This document shows, in pieces, positions 36,082 through 47,157 of a DNA stretch of 64,000 bases. This DNA is from Phytoseiulus persimilis (taxonomy: Eukaryota; Arthropoda; Arachnida; Mesostigmata; Phytoseiidae). Both the position numbers and the translations under genes were made by a program. Below the pieces are notes generated by a model that was given only the letters and a program-made list of their open reading frames with translations, had not been told where the DNA came from and ran no database searches. The stretch spans positions 21,452,001-21,516,000 of the forward strand of contig CM075103.1 in assembly GCA_037576195.1 (NCBI GenBank), in the 5' to 3' direction. Position 1 is the first letter of the stretch; each line of letters opens with the position of its first letter.

Positions 36082-38479
36082 ATGGAACAAAAATAACTCT
36101 GCCCAGTGAGTTCGGATGCAGAAGACAGAAAAACTTTGTCCGAGATCTACTTATTGTATCCGAGCAAAAACTCGTGATGATGCTCGCATGAATATTCCTC
36201 TCCGCCAACAACAATGTCCTCGTGACCCTGGAAATGCTACGCATGAGGACGTCCCACTGGGACTCGCGTCAGACAGGCCAGCCTCAGGCTTGCGCCTCTC
36301 CTTCCTGACGGGATGATGTCCAGAGAGGCCTAGAACAAAGCACGTTCCCCGAAAGAGGCACAGCGGACGACATTGTGTCATTGCAAGAAGGCATTTGAAG
36401 AGCCTCCGCCGTATAGGCGTCTTCAGAAGAGCGCGGCGGAGATTGGCGTCCGGGCGATCTCGAGGCTCCGGCCGCGGTGATTCATGTCGGCGGCGCTCGT
36501 AGCGCCAAACATGATTACGGAAAGATCGGAATTCAGCTCGAGATACTCACTCGCGATTTCGCGAATGTGAATCACTCCGTAATCTCATCACGGCTCCCAG
36601 CCGAGAGTCGCGAAGGGATCAGGAATGTCTCCCGTTGTATATTATTTGTTGATCCTTTTAGAGAAGGCTCATTCAATTAGGCTAATTGTACTATGATATC
36701 CTCGTGCCACGCGAGAACAAGCTGAGCCTGAACAAGATCCCTAATTGTCCGGAGGTGTCGTCAGAACATCCACTTCCTCCGCATATCATGCGCTTCAAGA
36801 TTCCGGGGCCCGAAATCCGGGACGCCCGGTCGGTTCTTCGTACCTGTGGACCGGAGTTCGGGAGGACTCCTCCCCGCAAACGCTGTGAATGAATCTCGCG
36901 AAGGATGAAAGGGTGGGAATCGTCGTTTCGTCAAGGCGCGGACGATAGCGTACTTCAACGGTGAGACAGAGGGAGTCAATTTCAGTGAGCCGAACATAAC
37001 TCGGATCGAAGGAGCCCATTTGCTAGCCGCCGGAGAAGACGAATTCTCTAAATGTAATCTTTCCAGACAACGCATCGGATAAACAAACCCGCGGGCGAGA
37101 AACCGGCGGCCGCAAGGGACCGATGCTCTCGTCAGAGCTGCCGACCGCCTCGGGGAGATTCATCACCGCCATCGGGGAATTAGGGACTCGATGCACTGGA
37201 ACTTTCCGCACATGTTCGTCCCGAGGAAGCGTTGAACACATCGGAAAACCTGCGAGACGGTCGGAGGACGTGTAGGAACTTGTGCCAACGTGTAGAGAAA
37301 GAGAGAAACTCGTGTTCATTGGAGATCCGACGCGCAGTTGGCGCCGTACACAGAACGGGTTTCGGGCCGTTTCGGTCGGCCCGCGAGGTGGAACATTGCG
37401 ATAGCGGGACGTGCTGTCGACTGGAGCATAACAGACTCGCGCAGGCGGAGCGGCCGCCTCGGAACCTAACCTCCCGCACTGACGAAATGAATGGCCTTAT
37501 TTAAGGGAAAACTTCCATTGCCGACGCCATAATCGTTCGGCCGGGGCGTTCACGCTTCCGGAATGCCACACAGGCATCCGAGCAGGCGCACTGCTGTTTC
37601 TCGCCATTGAGTCTGCGCGGAGTCTACTCGGTCGCGGTTCGGACCGACTGATTGCCCGAGCTCGCCGCGCCCGAGCTTGGCCACATGCTTCATTGACGGG
37701 CAGCGTTTTTTATTCTGGAGCTTCGAAGAGCGCCTTTCGAACGAACTCCACATCAGTGTTCCTCGGCGGCAGCTGTCCCGGGGGACAGAGGAGCAACGAA
37801 CTGGATTGGGCCGACTCTACTGAGCGCGTTTCCTTGGATCCTTCGGAACCAGCTCGAATTCCAGTGCAGGAAATCGACCACGAATCCCTGTCGTCGATGC
37901 GCGCAATCGTGAGGCCTCCAGACCAAACGATCAGCTCCGCTGACCGTACCGAGGGAAAATTCGCCGATCGGGAACGAACAGTCAGTACTGAAGTTCGAGG
38001 TGCTCTGCTGCCCTCAGGGCACTCGTTTACTCGGATCATCGATGTGCGATCCGAATGTGTTTTCGGTTATGCTCCCCGTCAAGCTGAGTAGCGAGAACCA
38101 CGTTGACGACGTCACAATCCATGCGGAGGAATGAGCTTGCGATGCCCGTGCAGACATCGAGTTTCCTGAATGCTTGAGAGAAGAGGAGTTTTGGCCCTGG
38201 GTTATTTATAAACATATGGGTTTCCTCACACTCTAGTCACGGCATCTCCGCTAGACAGATCATACATACTCAGAGCACACTTAGTTGGGTGAGGTATGTT
38301 TCGGGGGTCCAGCGTCGATGAAGCTGCGGATGGGCGAGAGAGACCTTCCGACGTAGAGTAGTCGTACGAGTTATGGAACACTGACCACGGAAGGAATCTT
38401 CGCAAATTGCCGCCGCCAAGGATTGGGAAGCCCTCGTCCGGACACCGAGCTTGATTCAAAACAAATCCACCCCACGGTC
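36082..38479. other. Stretch without a supported gene
   Basis: A 132-codon plus-strand frame (37693-38091) and an overlapping 109-codon minus-strand frame (38039-37710) are both open and have no known match. I see no splice-bounded coding exon. Confidence 0.45.
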
Positions 38480-38516
38480 TACAGGGTGTGTCCTCTAAGC
38501 TGAAACATTTTTGTGG
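38480..38516 (+). repeat. Solo mariner/Tc1-like element end
   Basis: TACAGGGTGTGTCC at 38480-38493 has the TA plus CAGGGTG ending common to Tc1/mariner elements. No matching inverted copy was found downstream, so the partner end is lost or diverged. The fold-back at 38915-39329 lies inside the region an element starting here would occupy. Confidence 0.4.
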
Positions 38517-38680
38517 CCTTCTTGTTTTGAGCTGTATTTCGGCCAAATTTCATCCGATCTGGGAATTTTTTTTTCGATCGGAAGCTCTTGAAGAGACGCA
38601 TCTTTTCGCATTCTTATTTTTGAGGACCAGATCAGTGTCACGTTTTCCAGAGCTTGTCGAAGTTTTCCTCAATTCAATCC

Positions 38681-38893
38681 ATGGCCCCTACAAGAACCTA
38701 CCAGAACATCGCCGGTTCTCAACCAATTTCGGAAAATGAAAAACGGAAAGATTCCTCTCGATCCCAGCTAAAAAACGCTCGCGAGAACGCGCAGATTGGT
38801 GGCGAACCGGTGAAACGGTATTCAATACGAGATACCCCTAAATTGAGCCCTCCAGACCCCCTGCCGACCTCTCCCGTGGTGAACCGCCCGTAA
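38681..38893 (+). CDS. Small ORF between a transposon-like end and the fold-back, unknown
   Basis: ATG at 38681 (context CCATGGC) opens 70 codons to TAA at 38891-38893. The peptide begins MAPTRTYQNIAGSQPISENE, has a basic Lys/Arg/Asn middle and a Pro/Ser-rich end. It is hydrophilic, with no membrane segment or recognised domain. It lies 200 nt after the lone TACAGGGTG end and stops 22 nt before the fold-back, so it may be element-encoded or accidental. No transposase catalytic motif is visible. Confidence 0.2.
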   Translation: MAPTRTYQNIAGSQPISENEKRKDSSRSQLKNARENAQIGGEPVKRYSIRDTPKLSPPDPLPTSPVVNRP

Positions 38894-38914
38894 AATCTCA
38901 GAGAAGCCGATTTC

Positions 38915-39329
38915 GAAAATTTCACTGATGGCGAAAGTTTCTCATTTCGAGCCAAACTACTTGGAAACGAAGCAACTGGGTCGATCCGATAACTTTTTTT
39001 TCACCTCTCGAGTCACTGGGCGCTCATCTCATGTCCCTCACTGAAAACGCGCCGACAACTCGGCAGGGGTCAGGACGGCGTCGACGAGTAAAAACTCGGA
39101 AGAGGCGCATGGAATCAAAGTTTTCTTGTTCGAACCAGGAGCCGTTTGCCGCGATGACTTTCTCAAACCTGCTGCGGGGGGCGCGTTTTCGGCGCGTTTT
39201 CAGTGAGGGACATGAGATGAGCGCCCAGTGACTCGAGAGGTGAAAAAAATGTTATCAGATCGACCCGGTTACTTCGTTTTCAGGTAGTTGGGCTCGAAAT
39301 AAGAAACTTTTGCCATCAGTGGAATTTTC
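38915..39329. repeat. Fold-back (long inverted repeat) with 140 bp arms
   Basis: Left arm 38915-39054 and right arm 39190-39329 are inverted copies. By direct comparison about 10 of 140 positions differ (near 93% identity), and the inner ~60 nt, from TTTTTTCACCTCTCGAG inward to CGCGCCGA, are identical. The spacer is about 135 nt with no open frame of note. A transcript would form a hairpin with a 140 bp stem. Likely origins are a fold-back DNA transposon or an inverted duplication, and a hairpin RNA gene producing siRNA is possible. The divergence is confined to the outer part of the arms. Confidence 0.9.
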
Positions 39330-42300
39330 TTGGGAGTCGGAGGCATACGCTCTGGGATAACATCGTTCGCTGATGGAGTGCTCTTGAGTCCTGGATGTAG
39401 GACCTTCATGGAAACGAATGAGAACGTGAGGGCGAAGTTCCATATCTCGCAGTACTTCCATTGCGAACTTCTCTCTGAGTCAACGAGTGGCTTGACCGCG
39501 CATGGACTTATCCGAAAAGATCACGTTCTCGTTCTTCAGATCGGAAGCGTATCTTGTCCTCAACGGGGGGAAACTGAATGGACCTGGTCTAATGCGACCC
39601 AACCTTACACTTGATTATCGGACAACGAAGAGAGTTCTGTGATACGATATGAAAAATAAGATTCGAAGACCTGGAGGGCTGGACGTCGAAAACTGGGAAT
39701 GAATCCAGTCGCGGTTGTTTCCCCATCCCAAGATGAGTTCCGTGTACACGCCGGAAAGATGTATAACGAGTGATTGTGAAGAGAAAAATCGTCCCTAAAG
39801 GGTCGAAGTCCAACATATTCAATCAATTATCGCTCGATTTTTACGATACGTGTCCGCGAAACGTTATTCGCGTCGAGAGAGTCTCTCTCGAGACTCCGGA
39901 CACAGGCCGATGAGAGCTCTGAAGATACATACGGGAACCGAATACGTTTTTTCCCTCCTCCCTGCGAACATTCTCGCATAGACTGAGGTCCATCCGAAAC
40001 TACTCGATCCAACCCGGATTCCGATGAAGCGCTGAAACGCATCAATGATCGTTGCCTGAAGCCCCTAGAGCTCGGGTACTCGGAGCGTGCGGTAGGAACA
40101 ACGGATAGAGAGAGTCAGCCGTGAATTACAGGTGTAGTTTGTAGCAGCGCGTCGTCTACTCGGAGCGCAGGAGGCAGCGAAAGTGGCTTCCAGCGGGCGA
40201 TTCCTCTCTCGCTCTCGGATGCCCCTGGCAATTACGGGTCTCTGCGGACCAATGTCACAGCGACTGTTTGGCTGCTGCAACTTTCGCTCATTGTCCCGCC
40301 TCACGGACATCGCGCTCCATCTTTCTGCGCAGGGAGTCCCTCCATGCAAACTCACTATGCAATTCCGAACTGTTTGCACGAGAGCACGGTCGCTCCATAA
40401 CCAGCAGCGGCAAGGACAACGAGAAAAACAACGACAAAAGAGACTGCCCTGATCGGAATTCTCAGACGCCCGCTATTACAGAGGCCGCCGGCGGCATGAA
40501 GTCTCCGCTGGCGGGATCGATATCGCCTTTCGTTTTCAGAGTGAGGCCCAAACCGCTTCACGGAGAGCTCGAGCGTCGGAGGAGTTGATCCACGCTCTCC
40601 AGAAACGCGGGCAGAACAGGTTCAAGGGCAGGGCGGTCACGAAGGCCGCATCCACGAAGCGGTGAGGCTTCATTAAAAAGTATAGATTGTGCTGCGGCAT
40701 CGCGGAGACGACCTTCCGCCTTGCGGGATCGAGCGGTTCGGGAGTTTTCGTCGTCGCGAATCCTCAAAGCAGCCTTCATTAGCCCGCGGGTAGGCAAAGC
40801 CACGTAAAAACGTTGGAGATGCTACTTTTATGCCTACCAGCAGGAATCATTAATCATTTTTGTTTTTCGGCTTCATAACAACGTGGCGCAGCGGTCCCGC
40901 CCCGTGCCCGCTCGACCGCGCATTCTCCGCGGGCGGCTCCCTGTTGCTTCTGGCTGATGGCCACATTGACCACAAGTTTGGCCAATTTCCTCCCCGAACG
41001 CGCGATTGAACCGCTGTAGTAATCGCCCGGGGGCGCGAGCGCGCACTACACCCGCAATTAACCCGAACATGCCCCGGCCAAACCCGCATCGCTAAACCGG
41101 CCGCTTGTCCAGCTTTTGACAGCGGATGATATCCCCACATACGTCAGTAAAATGCCCACCGGCAGACCGACGGGCGACGCAACGAGTTGGTGGACAGGGA
41201 TGCAGGGGCAGCCTGAATCAATTTGGATCTGTCAGAGAAACGCGCGGATTGGCTTCAAGCGGTGTCGGGGCATTGTTGTCGAAGGTGGGACTAACTACTA
41301 GACGCACAACACGATCGGTCCTCTCCGAGAGAGAGAGTCAGTCATTCAGCCGAATCGTTCGACTCTGACGTTTTGGCGGAGCGACCCTTGACTCAATTGG
41401 CTACAATCGAGTTTGAAAGTCGAGAGCGGCACGTGAGAATTGGCTCTTGACGCCTTGTGTAGGCGGAACCCTCATTCCTCTTCCGATTCCCCGCACTTTC
41501 GTCGCTCCAGTGGCTGCGATTCTTTTCGGAGCAAAAAGGGTGAAAATGAGATTTGCGCGACCCTCCCCTCTCCCCGATACTCTCTACAACTTTCAAATGG
41601 TAACAAGTTCCCTCGACGCCGGAATATGATATGAGCTCGACGGTTTCTCCAAGTTTCGTCTCTTATTTCCGTTGTGTTCGGCTCTGATCACTTCCGGTAT
41701 CTCGTTGCGTTATCGACCGGGGTTCTTCCATTCGTTTGCCCAGACTGTTGAAGACTCCGACGCGCACGAGCTCGGCTCAATGCTGAATCGGGAAATTGTT
41801 CTTGCTTGTAGTGCCGGGAACCTGAAACTACTCCGGCGGCTCTCCGTGCTCTACAGAAGTCATGACCTTCCCTCCCAGGTCACGTCTTGCGCTGGGTCTT
41901 CTTTTTGCAGCTCGTCATCTCAGAAGGAACTCCCGATGAAAGGATTAGATTCGAATAGCGTCTTCCCCCGCGTTGCCTGGGAACGAGCTTTGAATCCTCC
42001 TCGGGGCCAAAGCCCCATCCTCCGCCTCTTCATTCTCCGTCGCTTCATCGCGATATTTTCCTAACAGACACACGTTCAGTGGAAATATCAAGTCGAGAGC
42101 TCGCTCTCGCGCGGCATCTGAAGCGGCCTCCTGCTGCAAGGCCAATCAAGTCTCGGCGCTCCTTTTTCGCCAGCGAAACCCGCATCCTGCCTCTATTGTC
42201 GCAGGTACTCCTCCCCTCCAGATTTCGATCGATGTGGAGCTTGTTCCTTCGCCTGATCCAAAATGAACGGATTCTCATTTTTAACAGGCAGCGTTCACTC

Positions 42301-45300
42301 AGGAGAGCGAGTCGGCAGACCCACCACCGAGGTATACCTCTGCCGTCGCTTCCCCTCGCGAAATCGGATCACTAACCACGTGACTTTATCGGCCGCCGCC
42401 TCAATGCGGTTTCGGAATAGGTTCCGGGAACTCTCCTCCGTGTTGGAATCCCTCCAAGAAACGGCTTGGAAGCGGGAGCAGGGAACACTTAACAAGATAT
42501 ACTTAGCGGGAGTGGGCTGCGGCTGGCTATCGCGACGATCATGATCTCAGGACACTGATCCTTGAGCTTCGTTGTTGGAGCCTAATTAAGACAAGTTGGT
42601 AAAGAGTTAGTCGAGCTTCTCGCCTCGTCTGGCTCCGCGTCGGTCCGTGCGTCGATCGCCCGGCAAGCGAGCCACTCGTCGTCCTTTTCCTCCTCCTGAG
42701 CTCCTGGCTGTCGTCCTGTTCCCTTTCTATCCGACGTTGTGTCAGTCGAATCCGCTCATTCGGTTACCCGCTCGCAGCAACAGTATACCGGGAGACAAAT
42801 CTTCGGCCCCGCCAGTGGTCTTAACCCTCTCTTTTAGAGGTCGCACTCGCCGCTGTTGAGAGCGGTATAAGAGACATAGACGCAAACGGAAAGGAGAAGC
42901 AAAGGAGCAGCGGCCGGTGGAGGCAGAGGAAACGACGACGATGGGAAAGAAAGAGGCCGACGGCGGCAGGGAAACGACAACTTCGCTCCCTCTGTGGTCA
43001 GTTCTATATTGCCGGCCGAGTCTGCCGTCTTTACCACCTCCCCTCCGCTCAGCGGCCGTTCATTCCTCTCCGCAATTTCCCCTCGGATAACGGTTCTACA
43101 TTCAACGAACGGGAAGGCACCTATTACGAATGGGCGACTCCGTCCGCAGATCTCTTCGATGGGGCGGCGGGCCCCGCGCTCTCCCCCTTGCTCGGGAGTT
43201 CGTAATCGTTCGCACAGCGTCCAGACCTGGATCGGAATCCCGGAAACATGCCGAGCATCGCTCCACTCTGTGCTGGATCCGTTCCCAGTGTTCCTATCGG
43301 AGACTCGCACCCCGAGGATTTGGACCTATTATCGGTGGGAAATCCCGCGAAACCGCGAAATTAGATCGAACGATTTTCGTTTGCGTGGAGTATGGCGATC
43401 GAAAAGGTGTTTCGGAGCTCCCAACGGGCGAAAAGAGAGTTCGCGGAATCCAAGCGAAAAGTGTCAGAACCAGGTAGTTGTCGCGTTCCATCCTGAGAGG
43501 TGTCCGCGAAGCCATGAGCGCCCTCGTCTATACCGATCGGTCAAAACGTGGTTCAGCGCCGCAGCACCCACTGATTCGACGAGTGGCTCACTTGAAATTT
43601 TCAAGAAGAGAGGATATTGAAAATTGACTCTCGTCGAATGAGCCAGAGTAGGACAATGGCAAAGGGGCTGACGCCTCCCTCCCGCGACGACCGCTGCCCT
43701 CAATTCGCTCTCAATGGAATCGTCTTCTCAAAGTATGGCGAAACCTCAGCGATTGAGCCGAATCACTGGATTCGCTTTCATGATTGAACTCGGCGATGTT
43801 GACTGGAGCTTGACGATGTAATCGATCTCCGCCTCCTCGTGTTCCGTTGCGCGTCGCAACCGCTCGACGAAACTTCCGATTGCCGAGATTTCCAAGCCGT
43901 CCGATCCATCCGGGGCAACTTTTGGGCAGCTTCAGATATTCAAGCGGCTCCTCGACCCGCGTCGGGAGCTAAATTGCGACATCGCGACATTACTATTTAT
44001 TCCAACGGTTCCGTTTCTTCGCGAAACGGCTCCCACGCACAACCCTGTCGCAGCAGTTGTCGTATCACCTACGGCCGGGACGGATAGTGTTTGCTCGTCC
44101 AGGCAGAGGAGATGTTTGTGTTTACTAGCGCGGCTACTTCCATTTTTCTTGGTCGTCTGCTTCGTTTTCTTCCGATGAACATTTGGCCTCGCGCAGCTTA
44201 TTGGATGCACACATATGAAAACTGCGCCGATATTGACCGGGGACTCACTGCGCATCGCGTCCACTCGTTGTTTGTCATCGAATCCCTTCTGAAATATCTC
44301 GATCGGAAGCTAGAAAATCATAGCGGAGCCGCGCAGCTCGTCTCGATCCGACGCCATTCGAAAGGTCAAGAGGCCAGCCAACTCGCCGGAACGAAGCATT
44401 AGCGAACTTGGTTCAGAGTAGAGCGATTATGCTAAGCGGTGTTAATACCGCTTGCGACGCCGAAAGCATTGTTCGCCGGGAGCGCAATCGGCGTTGTTTG
44501 CCTGAATGGTCGCAAAAGATCGCTCGGAGCCTCTTGTTTCCGCGAGCCATCGACAGCGCTTGTCGTTGCCGAAGATCGCGACCGTTGCGCAAGGTCCCGT
44601 TCCGACAACTCGCCCCGAGGTCCCGAGTTCACAACTTGTTTCCGCAGTCTATCACCGCGGTCGGCCGTCCCGACGTCAACTGAGGTCGCAAACCTGCTGA
44701 AGCGGTGGAGGAGATTACGGTTCGCCATCACGGCTACAGATGCGGGAACGTTGGCGGTCGCGTGCTTTCGGAAAGTCATTCCGGCGACCGAATAATCGTG
44801 ATGAGCGGTCTTGTTTTCCGAAACGTCGGGTTGGCCGAGGACTTCGTTCGATAATTCTTCGAGATCCCAGTGGAGTGCACCGAAATCTCCTTGATTTGAG
44901 TCCTTGCCTTCTGATGAACGGACATCCAACGAAAGCTTCAGAGAGAGGCGGGCGCTACTTTCTGTTACGGGAGCCCAAGTCAGAAGTGTGCTCTCGAGGA
45001 GGCGAGAGCTCCTCGTGCAAGCGAGCAAGTTTTGGAAAATCGGAGAATGAACGCGCGTGGGGAACTTTCACGACGTTTCGAGCGGCACAGGAACCTCCGA
45101 GGATCGGGGCAGCAGCGAGGACATCGGCGGACGGAACTTCCTCGAATCGTGGAGGTACCATCAGCCAGACGACGCTACACGAAGCAATGGGCGTCTAGGC
45201 TGGTGCCATTCTGATGCAGAGCGGCCATTGAATCCATTCAGCGTTCAGCTTTGACCCGATCTTGTGTTGCACTGCACAAGGACACGCAGTGAATCAGGAT

Positions 45301-46464
45301 GGTCCGGCCAGCCGTCAGGGAGTCGGTTTGTTGGGGGAAAAGGCAGGAGTGGACTCTTCACAGAGGAGGCATACGTAGCTCCGAGCCAGAAAGGAAGTTG
45401 TTGTACGCTGCGGCCCATTGCCTCTTCCCGCGGCGACCCGGCCTGGACAGCCGCGCTGGCCCGAGCGGGGCTTTCCTTATTGCTACTTATCGCCTGTTGC
45501 CGCCGGAACGACCTCCTTAGCTGGCGGCAATCTTCTCCGCGTCGCTCATTGAGCTTCTTCAGAAACATACAGAGCAGCGACAACTCATGAAAGCCGACTG
45601 CTTTGTCACAGCGGGCCGCGGTCGCGCACAATCAAGAGCCTACTTTTCTCCGATACCGTGTCATCATCAGGCTCCAGCTGCCGCTGATGGAGGCGGCTGC
45701 TCCGCTTGGTCAGGTATTTTCGAGGCGCGTGATTTCCGCACGTGAGCGACCATGATTTGCAGACCCCGGAGCATGTGGACCGTATACACGCCGTAATTAC
45801 GATGTGACCACGGGGTCGTGAATAACGCGGCCATGGAGCAGCTGCTCGACCGCGGCGTCATTTCCCTGAATACAGCAGAAGTCGCAAAAGCTCTGGCGGA
45901 GTTTTTGAGCTCAATTTGACACTGTCTTCATCTTCTCTAATGAGGTGGCACAAGGTCGTCGTCGTCGACGTCGCTGCCGCCGCCGCCGTCCGCCGCAATA
46001 CTCCGGGCAGCCTCTATAAACTTCGCAGATTGCTTTCCGTCTGTGAGGACGGAGCCGGCCGCCAACATTCGGCGTTCTTAGAGAACACGGAAAATGGAAC
46101 ATCACGAACCAGCTTTTTATGACGCTCACCTCCCGAGAGCTCCGAACGAAATTCCTGTCGGTCAAAAAGCAATCAGAGCTGCTGCGTCTTCCGATGAATC
46201 GTGAAAGGCGTTGAACGTGACCGGACATTTAGCTCGAGCGAAATTCCCGAGGAGCGGGGATTACTCATCCTTCCGCGGGATGACAAAACTCATCTTCGAA
46301 AAGTTAGGACGATCCGTGTATCGGACGATTCTCTCCCCTCGATCGCTCATCACACTGGGTGGGCTCTGGATGTTGAACTCCACTGCGGATGCTTCCTCAG
46401 GTCCCGGATATAACTTGGAGGGGATTGTTACATGGAAGAACGTAGAGGTTTCCATTCTTCGGGC
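39330..46464. other. Long stretch without a supported gene
   Basis: A minus-strand segment at about 39480-39560 reads LKNENVIFSDKSM, loosely like the region around a mariner transposase aspartate, but it is broken by stops within 20 codons. A good acceptor (CGCCTTTCGTTTTCAG) ends at 40539, followed by a 41-codon G/C3-rich frame (SEAQTASRRARASEEL...) to a TGA at 40663 that overlaps a possible donor; it could be a last exon. Another acceptor, CTTCTTTTTGCAG, ends near 41909. Frames of up to about 210 codons at 42.8-45.0 kb are open on both strands. Confidence 0.45.
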
Positions 46465-46476
46465 GGGGGGGGGGGG
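46465..46476. repeat. G12 homopolymer
   Basis: Twelve consecutive G on the plus strand. A long minus-strand open frame (47214-46501) ends just beside it and is crossed by a second run of 13 C at 46989-47001. Confidence 0.9.
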
Positions 46477-46988
46477 CGATCTCAACGAAGAGGATCTGGG
46501 TCAGCTTGTCGTTTGTCCGTCCCCGGTCTCCCGCAGCTCCCCTGGTCTCCGGGTTGACTTTTCCTCACTTTCTCCGGTAAATGGACTTTCTCTGCATGGA
46601 TCATGAACGGAATTCAGTTCGCTCCACTGGCTTCTGCCTGGCTGCCGGCCTGGACCGTAAACTTGCCAATCACAGAATATTTCGATTCGCGACACCGATT
46701 CCACGATGTGTAAATACAGCATGGTCGACTCAGAGCATCGAAAGTATCGAATCGCTTTCTCTTTGATTCGCTCTGCCGGCAGATGATTCCGCCAGAAAAA
46801 AGGGACAAAGCGTCTTCCGAATGGACAGAAACCAATTAGAGACTGAATATCGTTCGGACATCCCTCTACGCAGTTAGTTTCAGATGATCGCATTGAGTAA
46901 ACGGCAGTGCGCTGAATGGAAAGGGGATCGTGCTTCATTTGTGAGCTTTTGTCCTCGCGCTCGATCGTTCCACATTGAATACGAAGGT

Positions 46989-47001
46989 CCCCCCCCCCCC
47001 C
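46989..47001. repeat. C13 homopolymer
   Basis: Thirteen consecutive C on the plus strand, inside a 237-codon minus-strand frame (47214-46501). The homopolymer makes that frame sensitive to sequencing error and argues against a conserved gene there. Confidence 0.9.
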
Positions 47002-47142
47002 GTGGAAGGTGTCTACTCCATCGTATTTCTCTCTCTCCCCAATATCCTGTTTCCGCGCCTTCCGACATGCAGTAACTAGCCCCCGAAACAACGAACGGTC
47101 GGGGAACTTCCGAACCAGGGATCCTTGCGATTCAACAGAATA

Positions 47143-47157
47143 TACAGGGTGTCCCAG
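47143..47157 (+). repeat. Solo mariner/Tc1-like element end
   Basis: TACAGGGTGTCCC at 47143-47155 matches the usual outer end of arthropod Tc1/mariner elements next to TA. A weak inverse (CACACCCTGT) lies about 100 nt downstream, near 47245, but without extended complementarity. No transposase fragment was recognised. Confidence 0.4.

Noticed and set aside
39480-39560. Mariner transposase-like VIFSDK on the minus strand
   Set aside because: Stops within 20 codons on either side and no second catalytic residue. Too short to call.
44432-45028. 198-codon minus-strand frame that looks protein-like
   Set aside because: Overlapping plus-strand frames look equally protein-like. No splice sites or motif support it, and about one frame of this length is expected by chance.
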